Source: Stenopsyche tienmushanensis
Taxonomy: Eukaryota; Arthropoda; Insecta; Trichoptera; Stenopsychidae
Reading direction: 5' to 3'
NCBI GenBank assembly: GCA_008973525.1
Contig: WACJ01000337.1
Location: forward strand, 1-64,000
Length of the DNA stretch: 64,000 bases
How positions within the stretch are numbered: the stretch's first letter is position 1; each line of letters starts with the position of its first letter. This document shows, piece after piece, positions 1 to 11,333 of the stretch. The position numbers and the translations under genes are program-made. A model generated the notes under the pieces. That model was not told the DNA's origin, ran no database searches, and worked only from the letters and a program-made list of their open reading frames with translations.

Positions 1-886
1 GTCGTTGCACGATAAAAGCAAGCGAGCACAAAACCCAACGAATAATTAGCTACTCCCGAGCACTACATGTAAGAAGAGAATGCCACTTTTGCAATTCGCA
101 CCACCCCTGGGATGCATTATCCGAAGCTTTACTGCATGCTAACAGTATCGGAAATCATTTCTCCAATTGCATTTTAAAAACAGGATTTTTTTTTCTTCAT
201 TGTGATGTAACAAGGCGGTTCTGTGTAAATTGAGCGCATTTTTTAAAAATGTAACATCATAAATGTGTAACATTATTTTGCATTTCTTTGTCAACTGGTT
301 TACATACAAAAATATTTATTTATTGAGTAAAAACGTATTATACAACGCTTCAAACACTATTCAGGATAAAACTCTTCCTATTATATTAATATTAACACTC
401 TTTAGGCCGCATAAAAAGCCACTAACGGCTGACCAAAAATATGGCACAGGATAGGAATTAGATAGGAAAACATTAACGAAAGCATACCGCACATACTGAC
501 ATGGTACATAATGATCGGCCCTGAAATATTGTCTGGGATATGATACACATGTTGTGTCATCGGCTACTATATATACACTATAACTTCAAATAAGATTTTA
601 GTATTTTTTTAAATGTAAAAATCAAGTGAATATTCTAAAATTACCGTCTTATTGTTTGACCATTAATTTGCCATCTGGAATATGGGAAAATAATTGGTTC
701 AGAGGAATTAAATTGGTGCAGGTAAAGAGCATAAAACAATAGTATTCGTCGAGTTGTGGCGCAGTGAACATCTTGAAAATTATTTGTGTCCAGTAATTCA
801 ATATTATTTTGATAGTATGTATAATTTTTACGTTTTATTCGTTTTTCGTTCTACACCTTTTTAATAATCTACAACAGGCGAACTAA
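1..886. other. intergenic, nothing recognised
   Basis: The first 230 bases have fairly balanced composition and the remainder is AT-rich. A 63-codon open frame at 263-454 (+) has no recognisable motif and is what chance gives in AT-rich DNA. No transposon end, RNA gene or splice-site pair was found. The N-terminal part of the piggyBac gene that follows was looked for here and not found. Confidence 0.6.
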
Positions 887-1675
887 GACTATCATATATT
901 TACGGATGGGTTTTACACCAATCTAACCCTTGCTGGAGAGCTCTTGAAAAGCAAATGTTTTCTCACTGGCACGATAATGACCTACAGAAAGGGTTATCCT
1001 AATAATATTTTAAAAAACCCAGATTAGCTGTGGGTCGAAAGATAGCATACAGAAACAAAATACTTTAGTATTAGCCTGGCGAGACAAAATAATAGTCAAC
1101 AATGCTCAGTACAAAGCATTACATCAACTTCCCAATCAATGAGAAGAATAGCAAAGACTACCCCAAACTAATCTAATCAATTTTTTAGGGTTTTGAAACA
1201 TCGATTGTAAACTCATTTATATTTATACAAGGAATATAAAACTAAAGAAAATAGAAAGCCCAAATTGGGACGATTGTCGTCAGCTGATCACCATCAACGA
1301 TTAGATGGAAGTCCTCATTTTATTTATAGTAGACCAGGGAAGAGTTATAGAGACTGTATGGTGTATTTAGACCGTGAAACTGAAAAAAGATGAAAACGAA
1401 CGCAATATTTTTGCAACACTTACAAAAGGAAACCAACGCTTCATTCTGAAGATTGCTTCAAAAATATCATATATTACATGATTACAAAAATTAATAAAAT
1501 AAATAAAATACTTATATACTTTATAAACGTCCTGCATAACAAAATGCTATTTTATTTATTCACACACTCTCAATTTTTTCATTTTATTCCATGCAAACAT
1601 TTTTTTTAAGAAATACGCAAAAAATAGCTAGGAGTTGGTGGGAACTTTTATGAAAAAATCTTGGAGCCCAAAGGG
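887..1675 (+). pseudogene. piggyBac-type transposase relic (3' part)
   Basis: This is a broken piggyBac-superfamily transposase, an enzyme that cuts and pastes DNA at TTAA sites. In one frame starting near 887 the translation has HIFTDGFYT, LAGELL, TGTIMTYRKGYP. These match the family's conserved D-N-F/W-[YF]-T block holding the second catalytic Asp (codon 905-907), followed by the LL...TGT...RKG.P block. Further on, in the same frame from 1298, comes RLDGSPHF, then DCMVY, CNTYKRKPTLHSEDCF (about 1406-1453): the C-terminal cysteine-rich zinc-binding tail, with the second Cys of each CxxC pair changed to Tyr. Stops (for example codons after NPD and after ETEKR) and disrupted sequence between the blocks show it is dead. 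The N-terminal half and the first catalytic Asp are missing. Downstream the sequence reaches AAAGGG followed by TTAA at 1676-1679, which fits a piggyBac 3' terminus and target site. Family assignment rests on the two conserved blocks. Confidence 0.82.
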
Positions 1676-1679
1676 TTAA
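1669..1679 (+). repeat. piggyBac-type 3' terminus and TTAA site
   Basis: The sequence CCCAAAGGG abuts TTAA (1676-1679). PiggyBac elements end in short inverted repeats beginning CCC and are flanked by TTAA. This lies about 220 bases after the zinc-finger tail of the relic, the expected side. No matching 5' end was found upstream, so the 5' side is probably truncated. Confidence 0.5.
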
Positions 1680-3469
1680 AGCGTTGAAGCGCGTTCCAAG
1701 AATAATGATATTTAAGTACAGTTTAAGCTTATGTAGTAACTTAAACGTAAATAAATTTTTCAAGTGTTATGCTCAATATATCATAAAATGATTTAAATAT
1801 TTTTTTGATATAAGATAAACTAAATACATCATTATATATGAGACGCTCTGATAAGTCTGCAAGGGAGCAGAAGTATTATTGAAAAATCTTGTTCCGACGC
1901 GATGAAGGCGATTTCTTATCGATATATAAAATCTATTATTTCTGTGAATCAAAGCAGAAAGAAGGCAGCAATAATACAAGATAAGCACCAATTGAGGTTT
2001 GGAAGGAACACGAACGGGAAATCCCCCAGGATTTCATTTGATGTCAAAATATAAAAGGAAATCAGGAGAATTGGTTGTCAATTTTGATTTTCGATTGATT
2101 CGTTTTCTCGTTTTTTTTTGTCGGTCGACATTAAAATGTCAAATAAACAATAATTAATTAGGGACGCGTCTCATGGGATCCGCCCCTATTCGAAGGGATG
2201 CGTCGTGATCGCTGGCGAAGTTTGAAAACGTGACCTGTTGGATAAACAGTGCGTATGGATTGTGCAAATATTTTTACGATTGATGTTTAATTTTGTCTGA
2301 GGATATTTCCGGCAGTGATTATCAAGGATCTCGTGAAGGATTTGTACTTGGAAACTTATAAGATTATTTATTTTATAGTTAATTATAAGATCACATTGAA
2401 ACTCTGGTGGTATTTGATCATGTTAAAGTTAATAGAAACTTAGTATTAACATTAATATTGCCCTTTCTTAACACAATAGCCTACGATAATACAAAATGCT
2501 TACTTTGGATTTGCATGGCCATTATCAATATTATGCAATTAATTTAGGATTTTTTTCCAAAAATGTATATCGTGAAGAGATGCCGATACATTTTAAACTT
2601 CATCAGTAAATAAAACAAAGATACAATCACCGGTATTTATATTTAAGATCACGGCATTGTTTTGAATATTCGAGTTGAAAAACATCCCGGTACGGGGCCT
2701 TTCTCGCTGGCTAAGTCCTCGGTTATTGAAACAGATTATGGGATGAATGCTCGCCGAAGATTATTTTTATATAAAAATCTGTATAGCCGGGGCCGAGGTT
2801 ATGTATTGAAATATTTTACGGAGCAGAACGAAATGAAACGAAAACAAACACACGCCGATAAGCTCAAAAGCAATTTACGGGGAGAAGGCTCTTCAAAAGC
2901 TAAAGGTTTTTTGAAGTTAAACTTAATTTCGTTCTTTAAGAAGAGGCACCCCCCCCCTCCAGGACGCGCCGCGACTAATGCAGATTCGAAATGAAATAAA
3001 AATAATGCAGCCCCCCATTGTTGACGTATTAGGTTAATTCAATTCTGCAGAATCATGTATTTCAAACAACAAAAAGTCGTTGTCATTCTTCGGGCGTAGC
3101 GAATTTTGAACAAAGAAGAAGAGCGATTCTTTCTCTATACTTTGAGGAGCGTAATACGGAAGCGAAGGCATAGTAAGAATTTAATTTCGACCACGAAGCA
3201 AATTTGTATTGCATATGATTCTTAATATTGTTTGCCAAGTAAAATTTTAAATTGAATTATCCATAAATGCATTTAATAACATTATTTAATATGAAAATAA
3301 TATTTTTTTCAAGATTAACTATTTATTATCATATGTAGACCATAAGAGGGAAATAATTTTTTAAGTAATGGTTTCCCATTCATTTTCCACATGTGATAAA
3401 GTTAGGATAGGATTATTTTAACTAGAATTATATACGTAGGAGATGACATATAAAAAGCAAAGTTATCAT
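1680..3469. other. intergenic, two GC-richer islands
   Basis: GC-richer patches lie near 1850-2330 and 2660-3190, with AT-rich DNA between them. A 110-codon frame at 2662-2994 (+) opens with TTG, has no recognisable domain and ends in a lysine- and proline-rich stretch caused partly by a C9 run (2949-2957). It was not accepted as a gene. No transposon ends were seen. Confidence 0.55.
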
Positions 3470-3545
3470 TATTTTATAGTTATATATAAGATCCAGAAAA
3501 TCACGCTAAACTGGATCCAGACGATCGATCGAAGAGAGTCCGTGA
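3470..3545 (-). repeat. SINE-like family, tail fragment
   Basis: The stretch with AAGATCCAGAAAATCA, then CTGGATCCAGACGATCGATCG, resembles the block at 34528-34570 (AAATCATGC...CTGGATCGAG...CGATCGATAA) and the one at 15478-15515 (GATCCAGGAAATCAGGATC...CGATCGGAAA). It is read here as the 3' part of a dispersed repeat lying on the minus strand. The tRNA-like head is not visible in this copy. Confidence 0.4.
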
Positions 3546-5549
3546 TCTTAACAGCAATACCAAATTTTGGTTAATAAATAGATTTATTCAGTGTTAATCG
3601 TCAATTATAACTAGAATTTACAATGAAGGGTTTAATTTTACTTAACCAATCCATTGCAAATAATCGAGGAGCTATCACAGACTGTGATCCCCAAAAACCA
3701 CTATACAAACACATTTAAAACTCATTGACAAAACGAATAGGACGGTTGTTATGGGGTAGGATGGGTACCGGATGAAAAGGAGCGACTAAACATGTACTAC
3801 GCCTTCTTGATAATACACAAATAGTCCCTTTTTGAATAGTATTATAACTGGCGATGAGAGATGGCTCATTTACGATAATATACCATGAAAAATCAATGGT
3901 TTTTTCGAAAAGAACCCCTAATTTCAAACCCTAAGTCCGGATTGACTATAAAAATGTTTTTTTGTGCATATGGTGGGATATTTTATTTTATTTAAATTTA
4001 GATTACAAAATTCTCCCACAAATTAGCCAACCAATTTGACTTGATTTTATAATGTATTTATGTTTTTAAAAATGTGATCGATAGCTATATACATCCCTTA
4101 GATCTGGAATCATAGACGACTACATTTTGGAATTACTTATAGGGATAGTATTCATATTTCGAGGAATAGGAACATGAGGAAGCACAGTTGACTTATATAA
4201 TTATCACTAATATAATTATTTAAATAAATATGAATATTATGCAAAGGAATGCATATCTTTTGATAAAATAGTAGTTTAACGCGTTGAAATTGACTTTTGG
4301 TGCGCCATGAATTTCTTTGAATTGCTTAAAATTCCTAGTTCAAATCGAAATGCGCAAAAGCGGCACTTTTTGAGTTTTCGTCGTAATAATTTAGCTCTGA
4401 AACTTCCAACTTTTTGTCATAGCCCAATGCAGAGAAACGCAGTCCCGCATTTTAAGAACATCCCCTGATCTCGGGCTGGTGTCGAAGAAGTGAAAAGTCA
4501 AATAAAACTTGCGAGTTTTTCAGACATTTGACAAATGAGAGGTGAAATGTATACTTACCGTGTGGCAATATTATTATTGCCTCACATAAATTTGGCGAAA
4601 CGGCGGAAATAAATTACAAACTTTTTTTATTTCGCCTTTTGACAAGTTTCCCCCGCGCGGGAGAAATCATCGTCCGCCCAAGTTCTGGGTGCAAAAGTGA
4701 CGATACTTGGCGGTGGAAATGACACGTTTATGATATATAAAGCGAGAAGAAGACCCCCCCAATATCTTAAGCGAGGGGTGAATCGGGAGACTCGAAAAAA
4801 TATGGCGCTCTGCCGAGAGTCTGGATTAAATTATTAAATAGCCACCAGACGGCTTCTGATGATGCCAATAAAAACAATCAGTGTCAAATCAACAATAGCA
4901 AAAAAATCTTTGAATACAAATTGATGGATAGTACCAACAGCCTAATCGGATGTGTTCATTTGAAAATTGATGTTTATGTACGGATTGATTTATTTCAGCT
5001 GCCTTTCGAGCAAACACATTTTCAGATTATTTTTTCAGCGAATAAAAGTATTAACGCGATAAATGCTCTTGCGTAAATATACACTGGATAGGGTAAATAT
5101 AATCCAATTCAAATATAAACGGTAAATAATACAATTGCCTTGCTCGCTTTTTATACTTTAAATCCTTCATAAATTTATGTATATTTGATAATATCGTACA
5201 TTTCAATGGTAGTATTTTTCCCACGAATATTTCAGATTTACAAATAAGATTATCTCTACTAAATCCTGTACATGTACATAAAAACTGAGACTATTGCGAT
5301 AAAGGTATCCAGATTACCAAAAAAAAAAACTGTCCAACTAACATATATTTGAAAAATATATTCATACATTCGATTGAACGTCTCGATCTAGACTTAGTCA
5401 GATTTGCAGCTTCTCAAAGAATAAATACTGATAATGATTTATAAAATCGGTTAGTGCTGTCTATGAATGACTGATCTGTAATATTAATATGAAAATATTA
5501 TTAAGTACTCTAATTTTCATTCATTTAAATTCATTTAAATTTAAATTAA
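3546..5549. other. intergenic, one GC-richer island
   Basis: A GC-richer island runs from about 4270 to 4850 and the rest is AT-rich. There are homopolymer runs (C7-8 near 4756, A11 near 5320) and the minus-strand frame at 3715-3927 has no family motif. Nothing functional could be assigned. Confidence 0.55.
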
Positions 5550-6267
5550 TTGATTTTTGAAGGTTTTTTAGGTATTGAACGAAAATGTTCTAAAAATTCA
5601 TTTTTGACCTCATCGTTTGTGTGTAATTTTTCCCATCCAAATAATGCTTAATACATGTAAAAAGATGAAAATCCGACGGAGTGATGTCTGGAACATAAGG
5701 AGGATGTTGAATTGTTACTAAACGGTCTAATTATACACAATAAAATATTAAATTTATTGTTTATCCAGGTTTAAGGGTTTCAAAATCAATGATATTCTTG
5801 CAGTCACACCAAACAGACAAAATATTTTTTTTGTTACTAAGACGGGCTTAGGGGTTGGTTTTGCTACCTGACCCTTCAATAGCCATTAATTTTTGCGTCC
5901 ATAATTAGAGTAAAAACGGCGTTTCAGATTCCATTTTAGTTCCAAGTTGTTCGCATGCGTTAATGCGGTCACCCATCTTCCTTGTCTCCACACCTTCCAG
6001 ATTTTTTTCAGATTTCTTTGAACACTCGATCATGAGTATTCAAGATTGACCAATATTTTTTCAATAGTTGCTGTTAGATTACTTTCGATTTCAGCAGTCA
6101 GTGTGGCGGCATCGACCTTAGGCCGTCTTTTAATTCCAGGGAAAATTATTAATTATTATAATCATCAAAAGGGCATTAAACACGACTTGAAAATGCAGCA
6201 GCCTAAGTGCAACTAATCGCCAAAAACGGTCAAGCAATAAAACAAAAATCATTTTGGGTTCTACTTA
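5550..6267 (-). mobile_element. mariner relic, copy A of a three-copy family
   Basis: A decayed mariner element in reverse orientation. The right end (5' side of the transposase) reads CATTTTGGGTTCTACTTA up to 6267 followed by TA, the same terminus as at 55060-55077 and, in degenerate form, 39213. On the minus strand the transposase C-terminal part is recognisable as QHPPYVPDITPSDFHLF (near 5670-5720), the mariner block that carries the third catalytic Asp. The N-terminal linker and second HTH are traceable around 5960-6130. The middle, including the region of the second Asp, is missing and stops and frameshifts are present. No matching 3' terminus was found, so the 5550 boundary is approximate. 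Copies at 39213-40044 and 54208-55077 belong to the same family. Confidence 0.75.
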
Positions 6268-9200
6268 TATCATAATTAATATTGGAATTTTCATACAAAT
6301 GATCTTAGTTATATTGGCGTCTCCATATTGCGCCAGATTTTGTTGTTTAATAACACAACTATTTTGATGCTCCGATAAATAATAATTTATTCGCTTTGAT
6401 ATGATTACATAAAATGGGATATGAATGCGAGCAATTTCCGCCAATTATTTAGAATGTGAAGGAAATGGGATCAATTTATACCTTTTTGTGATTCATTTTA
6501 TTATCCAGGGCCGAAACGGTGATTACATTATACGGATTTATACATTATACGATGCTCATTGTGTGTATTGAAAGAAAATTATACCGCAGACACATTAATA
6601 ATTGAAAAGAAGTCGACAGAAAGGTTTCACGAAAAAAAAGCAAGAATCGAATTATCCCCGGTCCAGCGGGCTCTCATCGAGAATTAGATTCAGACTCTAT
6701 CGTTACAATTACCAGTTGATTGAAAATTATATGAGAAGAAAAATTGCGTCCATTTCTCGAGTACTTATGATCCTATTGTATGAGCCGGGGGCTCTCAACC
6801 CCACTGATGAATTTTTAAAATTTGCTCGTTATTCGAATGCGATAAATTAATTTATGTCTGTGTGCAGAACAATAGTTTGAAAATGTATTCGTATATTTAA
6901 ATGCAAGCGGTTGAAATTATTCATTTGGAAGTAAATGGACGATCGTTTTGGTTGTAAAATTGTTTGAAGCCGATATATATGAAAATTTGATTATATTATA
7001 AACTGATAATGCTGATATTTTATAGTTTTTTTTTAAAAAACATATTACATATTTTATATAGCAAAATGTACATCGGAATTATAATAAGTATCTTAATAAA
7101 ATAGAGGACTTCGATGAAGATTGACTAAAGTTTGAATTTCCAAATGTATGTTAATAATTGAATAATAGTCCATGATGTTTAAAAAATATTGAAATTTTAT
7201 ATAAAAATATAGTTGAGAACGAAATTTGGTCATAGCAACCCTTCAGTTGGTAATCGCTGATCATCTGGGAATATGCAGACTTAAGCCATTTATCTTCAAA
7301 TTAATGTAGCAATTGCTGGTCGATAGAATTTGAATGGTTACAAAGGGGACAATTTTTTGTTCGAGGCATGCCATTCGAAGGGTAGAAAATGCCCTTGTGG
7401 TATTAAAAAATGTACCCCCTTTAAAGTGATTTCGTTTCAATACCCAAAAGACACATTCGATATTCGAAATCACCGAGCGACGAAAAAGCAAATTGAATTT
7501 AAGGCATTCATTTAAGAAAGTCATACGAAAATATGCACACACAAATTGAAATGCATCCCTAATGATACAATCTGTGCAAGAGAAATGACAAATTGCTGAC
7601 GCCATGTCTGCTATAATAGCGAACCAGAAATTCGTTGAAGCATGAGATTAATTTTTAATGAGTCTCCCTGCTAGACGATTGCTTGTATTCTTGTTTATTC
7701 AGAATTATATTTTTATCATGCAATGTTTCAATATTGTAGCAAATTTATCCATGCACTTAGTGTATGGCATTAAAAAAATGTTCTACATACGAGGGAGGCT
7801 TTTTTTCTGAACATGTGGGGTGACGCAAAAGGGGATGAGGTATGACTAACTAGCCTATCGAATGCATTATTGCATAATGCATAATGTAAACCTCGCATGG
7901 CATAATCCTCCCTTCGATAAAAACATAATCTTGCCTCTCTTTGTAATGAATATATTCCATCCTCGGACGTTTTATTTTTGGCGTAGAAATGAGAAAAAAA
8001 CACGTATTCGCAAAGTGAAAATCGAACTGGAATAAATTTGGTTGCAAATTTGTAAATTTAAAAGTTCGAGCAAAAGTCGCGATCTCGTGATTATGCATTA
8101 AAATGCAAAAGTTAAAGTTTTTGCTTTTGCAATTGTACTGAAATGTTATCCCAAGGAAATTGGGGAGTTCAAAATCGACTATATTTTTTGTTCATCGAGA
8201 AAGAGTTTGTTAATCACGATTTTTTGCCAATAGAATATTCAATTCGTTTGCTATTTGAACGGTGTTGTATACTTTGTGCTAAAATTGAAGTTGTTAAACA
8301 GAATAATTTATTTGGAACAGTTGAACAGTCGTTCATTTTTGTTAAAAAAATATTTTAAAAACCATTGGTTATTAGATAGCTTTTTTGTCGGATTGAACTT
8401 TCGAATTAAATGCGATGTATTTTTACACTACTTTTATATTTAATGATCTTTGGTAAATGCTTTAGTTCAATATCTGCTGTAAATCAGATGTCAATGAATA
8501 CTTTAAACAAAGCTTTCTTCATTGCAATAGAAAGAAAATTAACTGTGGAAGCAATGGTATTTACTTTGCTTAATAAAAACGAAGCATTGAAATCACTAAG
8601 TAATTTCAAATATAGAACCATCTGAAAGTAATGAAATATATATTTTTACAGTCAATTTGTACTAAGCACATGTTTAGAAAACATTCATTTTTACAGTTGT
8701 AAATCAATTATTTAGTGATTGGAACTTCATGAACATAATTTTCAATGTTATACAATTGTATGTACTATAGTCTTAAATTGAAAAATTATATCTTTATTCA
8801 ATTAAGGTGTCTGTTTCTGTTTCTACCTCTGAACTATATAATAGCAAAAATCCTTTTCTGTATATAGTGGGATATTACCAATATAATACATTTTGAGTTG
8901 CTTGAACCCGGTCAGATAATTTAAAAAGTAACATACTAACAAAAATTAGAGCAAATAAATTAGTTTTTGTTGATAACAAATAAGATAAGATGTATAGTAT
9001 TGTGTTTTCAATAATATCCATTTCAAATGAGTCCTAATTAAATCTGAAGAGCGTTTTAATAAGATTTTGTAAAAAATTAAAGTTTCAAAGAATAATACAT
9101 ATAACCAAAGAAAATAAGATAATCGAATTTGAAGGATTTAAAGTAAATATGTTGATGGTATTACATTGAATTTCTTTGTGCTTTATTGTGATTGAAATAT

Positions 9201-10505
9201 TCTCAAAATAAGCTAGTTATTGTTTAAAAGCAATTTCAATCGGAAATTCCGACTTATATACGATTGTGATTTTCCTTTTTGTTTTTGAGCAAGTTTTCTC
9301 GCAATGAGGACATTGACAAAAAGGATATTTCAAAGGATTTTTCTTCGATAAATAATCCGGTTAGCAATGTCGCTTCGAAACTTTGAACATATGATTTTTT
9401 TTGCGCAAAAAAATAAGAAGAACCAATTAGTATTCGAAGCACACAGCAATTGATTCGAATTCCAAATGAAGTACAAGTAAAGTTTTTGAGGCTCGAAGCA
9501 CTTACTTGTTTACGCCATCTCCTTTGTCAAGGAATATAAATATAACTTTTGGCGATGATTTCAAAGTCGAAAGTTAAATTCTGAAAATCTTCTTCAGAAT
9601 CGAAGCAGCGTCCTCGGCCTTAATCATTTATATAATATAGGCACAGCACCTTGATTATTTTAATTAAATTATGGATGAAAGGTCGTGTGATACTTGTAGA
9701 AGGTAGCTAACCCGGCGAAGATTAGTTTCTCAACCTTGAGCCGATTTTCGTGATCAAATTACCGAAGTTACGATTAATTCATAATGGTTTTGAATACCTT
9801 TTCAGACATTTGAAGCCGTAAAATATTATTACAATCAAAGGAAGCACCGGGAACTTTCCGCGTACCATTCAATGATTTCGAGCGCCATTCTAGAAATCAC
9901 TGCGACTAAATGGCTAAATAAGCTTTCATCCCCGTAAACATGTCGTTTTAAAAGTTCACAAGTGGCGCACACATAAAATAGGGATATGAATTAGAATACT
10001 GGCCCCGGGGAGCTTGTACAACATTGTTGGCTAACTATATAATATGGTTCGTTAATTTGAATGGGTCACGGATTTTCCCAGAAAAGACCTTCGGCGTACT
10101 ACATTATGTTAATTATTTATTTAGCACGGCGTATAACATAAATTGAAAATGAACTGAAAAACCTTATATACGGGAAAATTTCTGACAATTAATGGCGGTT
10201 CACTGAATATCGGTATTTTTAGATGCTGGAAGCTGAAGAGGAGGTAGAAGGCCAATAACCCTATTTGCTATAATTTGGACCGTTAAAATAATATTTTGAT
10301 AAAAGGAACACTTGCAAATTAATACCATTTTTTAAACACACGGACAAAATTATAAATCTTCAGAAATCAATTTTCAATATTTTGAAGACAAGCGTGACCA
10401 TATGGTAACGAAAAGTATTATTACTATTTACACCAAAATACCAAGCTGCTGTTATTTTATACTAACACAATAATATTTAAAGGTGCTATGAACTATAAAA
10501 ATGTA
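6268..10505. other. intergenic, mosaic of AT-rich and GC-richer DNA
   Basis: GC-richer islands occur near 7260-8110 and 9480-9990. Between them are very AT-rich tracts. Several 60-110-codon frames overlap on both strands (for example 6602-6850 +, 7261-7605 -, 8143-8625 +), none with a recognisable domain or paired splice sites. An imperfect ATGCAT-type palindrome sits at 7862-7882. No transposon ends were identified. Confidence 0.55.
7862..7882. repeat. short inverted repeat of ATGCATTAT
   Basis: Arms ATGCATTAT (7862-7870) and ATAATGCAT (7874-7882) are perfectly complementary around a 3-base centre. Such sites resemble homeodomain or POU dimer targets, but a chance origin in AT-rich DNA cannot be excluded. 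Confidence 0.45.
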
Positions 10506-11011
10506 TTAGGGGGACCCATAAATAATCAATTATTTTGAGAGCGTGTCGTTACATGTTAGTCAGAGAGGTTGTGCATTTGATTATATCTTATTGAGTAGAC
10601 TCTAAACCTCATTTATTCACCACCAGATAAAAGTAAACTCGTTATCTACACCATGTCAGACACACAGCCGTCAGAAGAACATACTCGTCATCTTATGCTC
10701 TTCCACTTTAAAATGGGTTGTAACGCAACACAGACATCTAAGAAAATTTGTGGTATTTACGGCAAAATTCTTAAAGTCAACAAGTGTCAACGATGGTTTC
10801 GAAGATTCTTAATGGACAATTTTAGCCTAGTTGACGACCACCGAAGTGGAAGACCTACTGAATTCGATACCGAGCTGCTGAAATCGCTAGTGGATTCAGA
10901 TCGGGGCTACTTGGTCAATAATGCAAAGACACTTGCACGAGATTGGCAAAAGTTACAGAGAGTTTTTTTCGTTTTAATTCGAAATAATTGATTACTTATG
11001 GGTCCCCCTAA
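10506..11011 (+). mobile_element. 506-bp mini-mariner with near-identical TIRs
   Basis: The left end reads TTAGGGGGACCCATAAATAA and the right end is its inverted copy (ending ATGGGTCCCCCTAA at 11011). Counted with the flanking TA, 32 bases at each end match with one mismatch (A/G). TA dinucleotides flank both ends (10504-10505 and 11012-11013), the mariner/Tc1 target duplication. Inside is a transposase gene reduced to its DNA-binding domain fused to the last residues (10653-10991). The structure is an internal deletion derivative of a roughly 1.3-kb mariner. Near-identical ends suggest recent movement, using transposase from another copy. Confidence 0.9.
10653..10991 (+). CDS. mariner transposase, DNA-binding domain only (deletion)
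   Basis: An intact 112-residue frame starting ATG. Residues about 8-60 form the first mariner helix-turn-helix, with CQRWFRRF near 45-52 (family: C..WF.KF). The linker DHRSGRPTEFD follows (about 62-72), where the GRP AT-hook-like motif is typical of mariner. The start of the second helix-turn-helix runs to about residue 97. The frame then jumps to WQKLQRVFF, which resembles the C-terminal (R)WQK motif, and runs into the 3' terminal repeat. All three catalytic Asp residues and the linker motif W.PHEL are absent, so it cannot cut DNA. If made, the protein could still bind mariner ends and might act as a competitor; that is inference. Usual full length is about 345 residues. Confidence 0.8.
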   Translation: MSDTQPSEEHTRHLMLFHFKMGCNATQTSKKICGIYGKILKVNKCQRWFRRFLMDNFSLVDDHRSGRPTEFDTELLKSLVDSDRGYLVNNAKTLARDWQKLQRVFFVLIRNN

Positions 11012-11030
11012 TATTAAAGAAATGCATATA

Positions 11031-11110
11031 AATGTCAGAGCAAGTGTTGGTATAATGTGATAGATCCTGGATTCTTAATAATCAATTTCAGGTTCGAATC
11101 CAGACTGCAG
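11031..11110 (+). repeat. tRNA-like SINE fragment
   Basis: The sequence contains GATCCTGGATTCTTAAT and then GGTTCGAATCC at 11091-11101, a perfect RNA polymerase III B box. A weak A-box-like GTGTTGGTATAATG lies about 45 bases upstream. The same order (CCTGG-CTC, about 15-20 bases, GGATTCAAAT-CAGA) is present at 44910-44940 and 56664-56700. The T-stem flanking the B box has a mismatch and no acceptor stem closes, so it is not a working tRNA gene. The anticodon-position CTT resembles tRNA-Lys, but this is weak. It lies between two mariner elements. Confidence 0.5.
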
Positions 11111-11333
11111 ATAGATGGATGTCATGTATTATATATATTTGGATTTGGAGTCAGTTTTTAAAGGGCTATTCTAGGGAATGTCTTATAAATACAATATAAT
11201 AGCTTCAAGAAATCAGATTTGATTCTGGAAAAAGTTGACAGAAGTTTGTAATTTTTCGAGACAATGTTACTTCAATGAGAAAATGATATGAATGTAGTTT
11301 CATTCAGTTTATTCATTAGATATGGGTAAAATA

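Noticed and set aside
2662..2994. 110-codon frame as a gene
   Set aside because: Non-ATG start, no domain, low-complexity C-terminal part driven by a C run, no splice or promoter support.
8143..8625. Three overlapping plus-strand frames as a small gene
   Set aside because: Ile/Leu/Phe/Lys-rich from AT composition, no start context or domain.
11031..11110. Functional tRNA gene (possible tRNA-Lys CTT) around the perfect B box
   Set aside because: No acceptor stem closes, the T-stem has a mismatch, the spacing from the D-arm-like part to the anticodon is too long, and similar blocks occur elsewhere as repeats.
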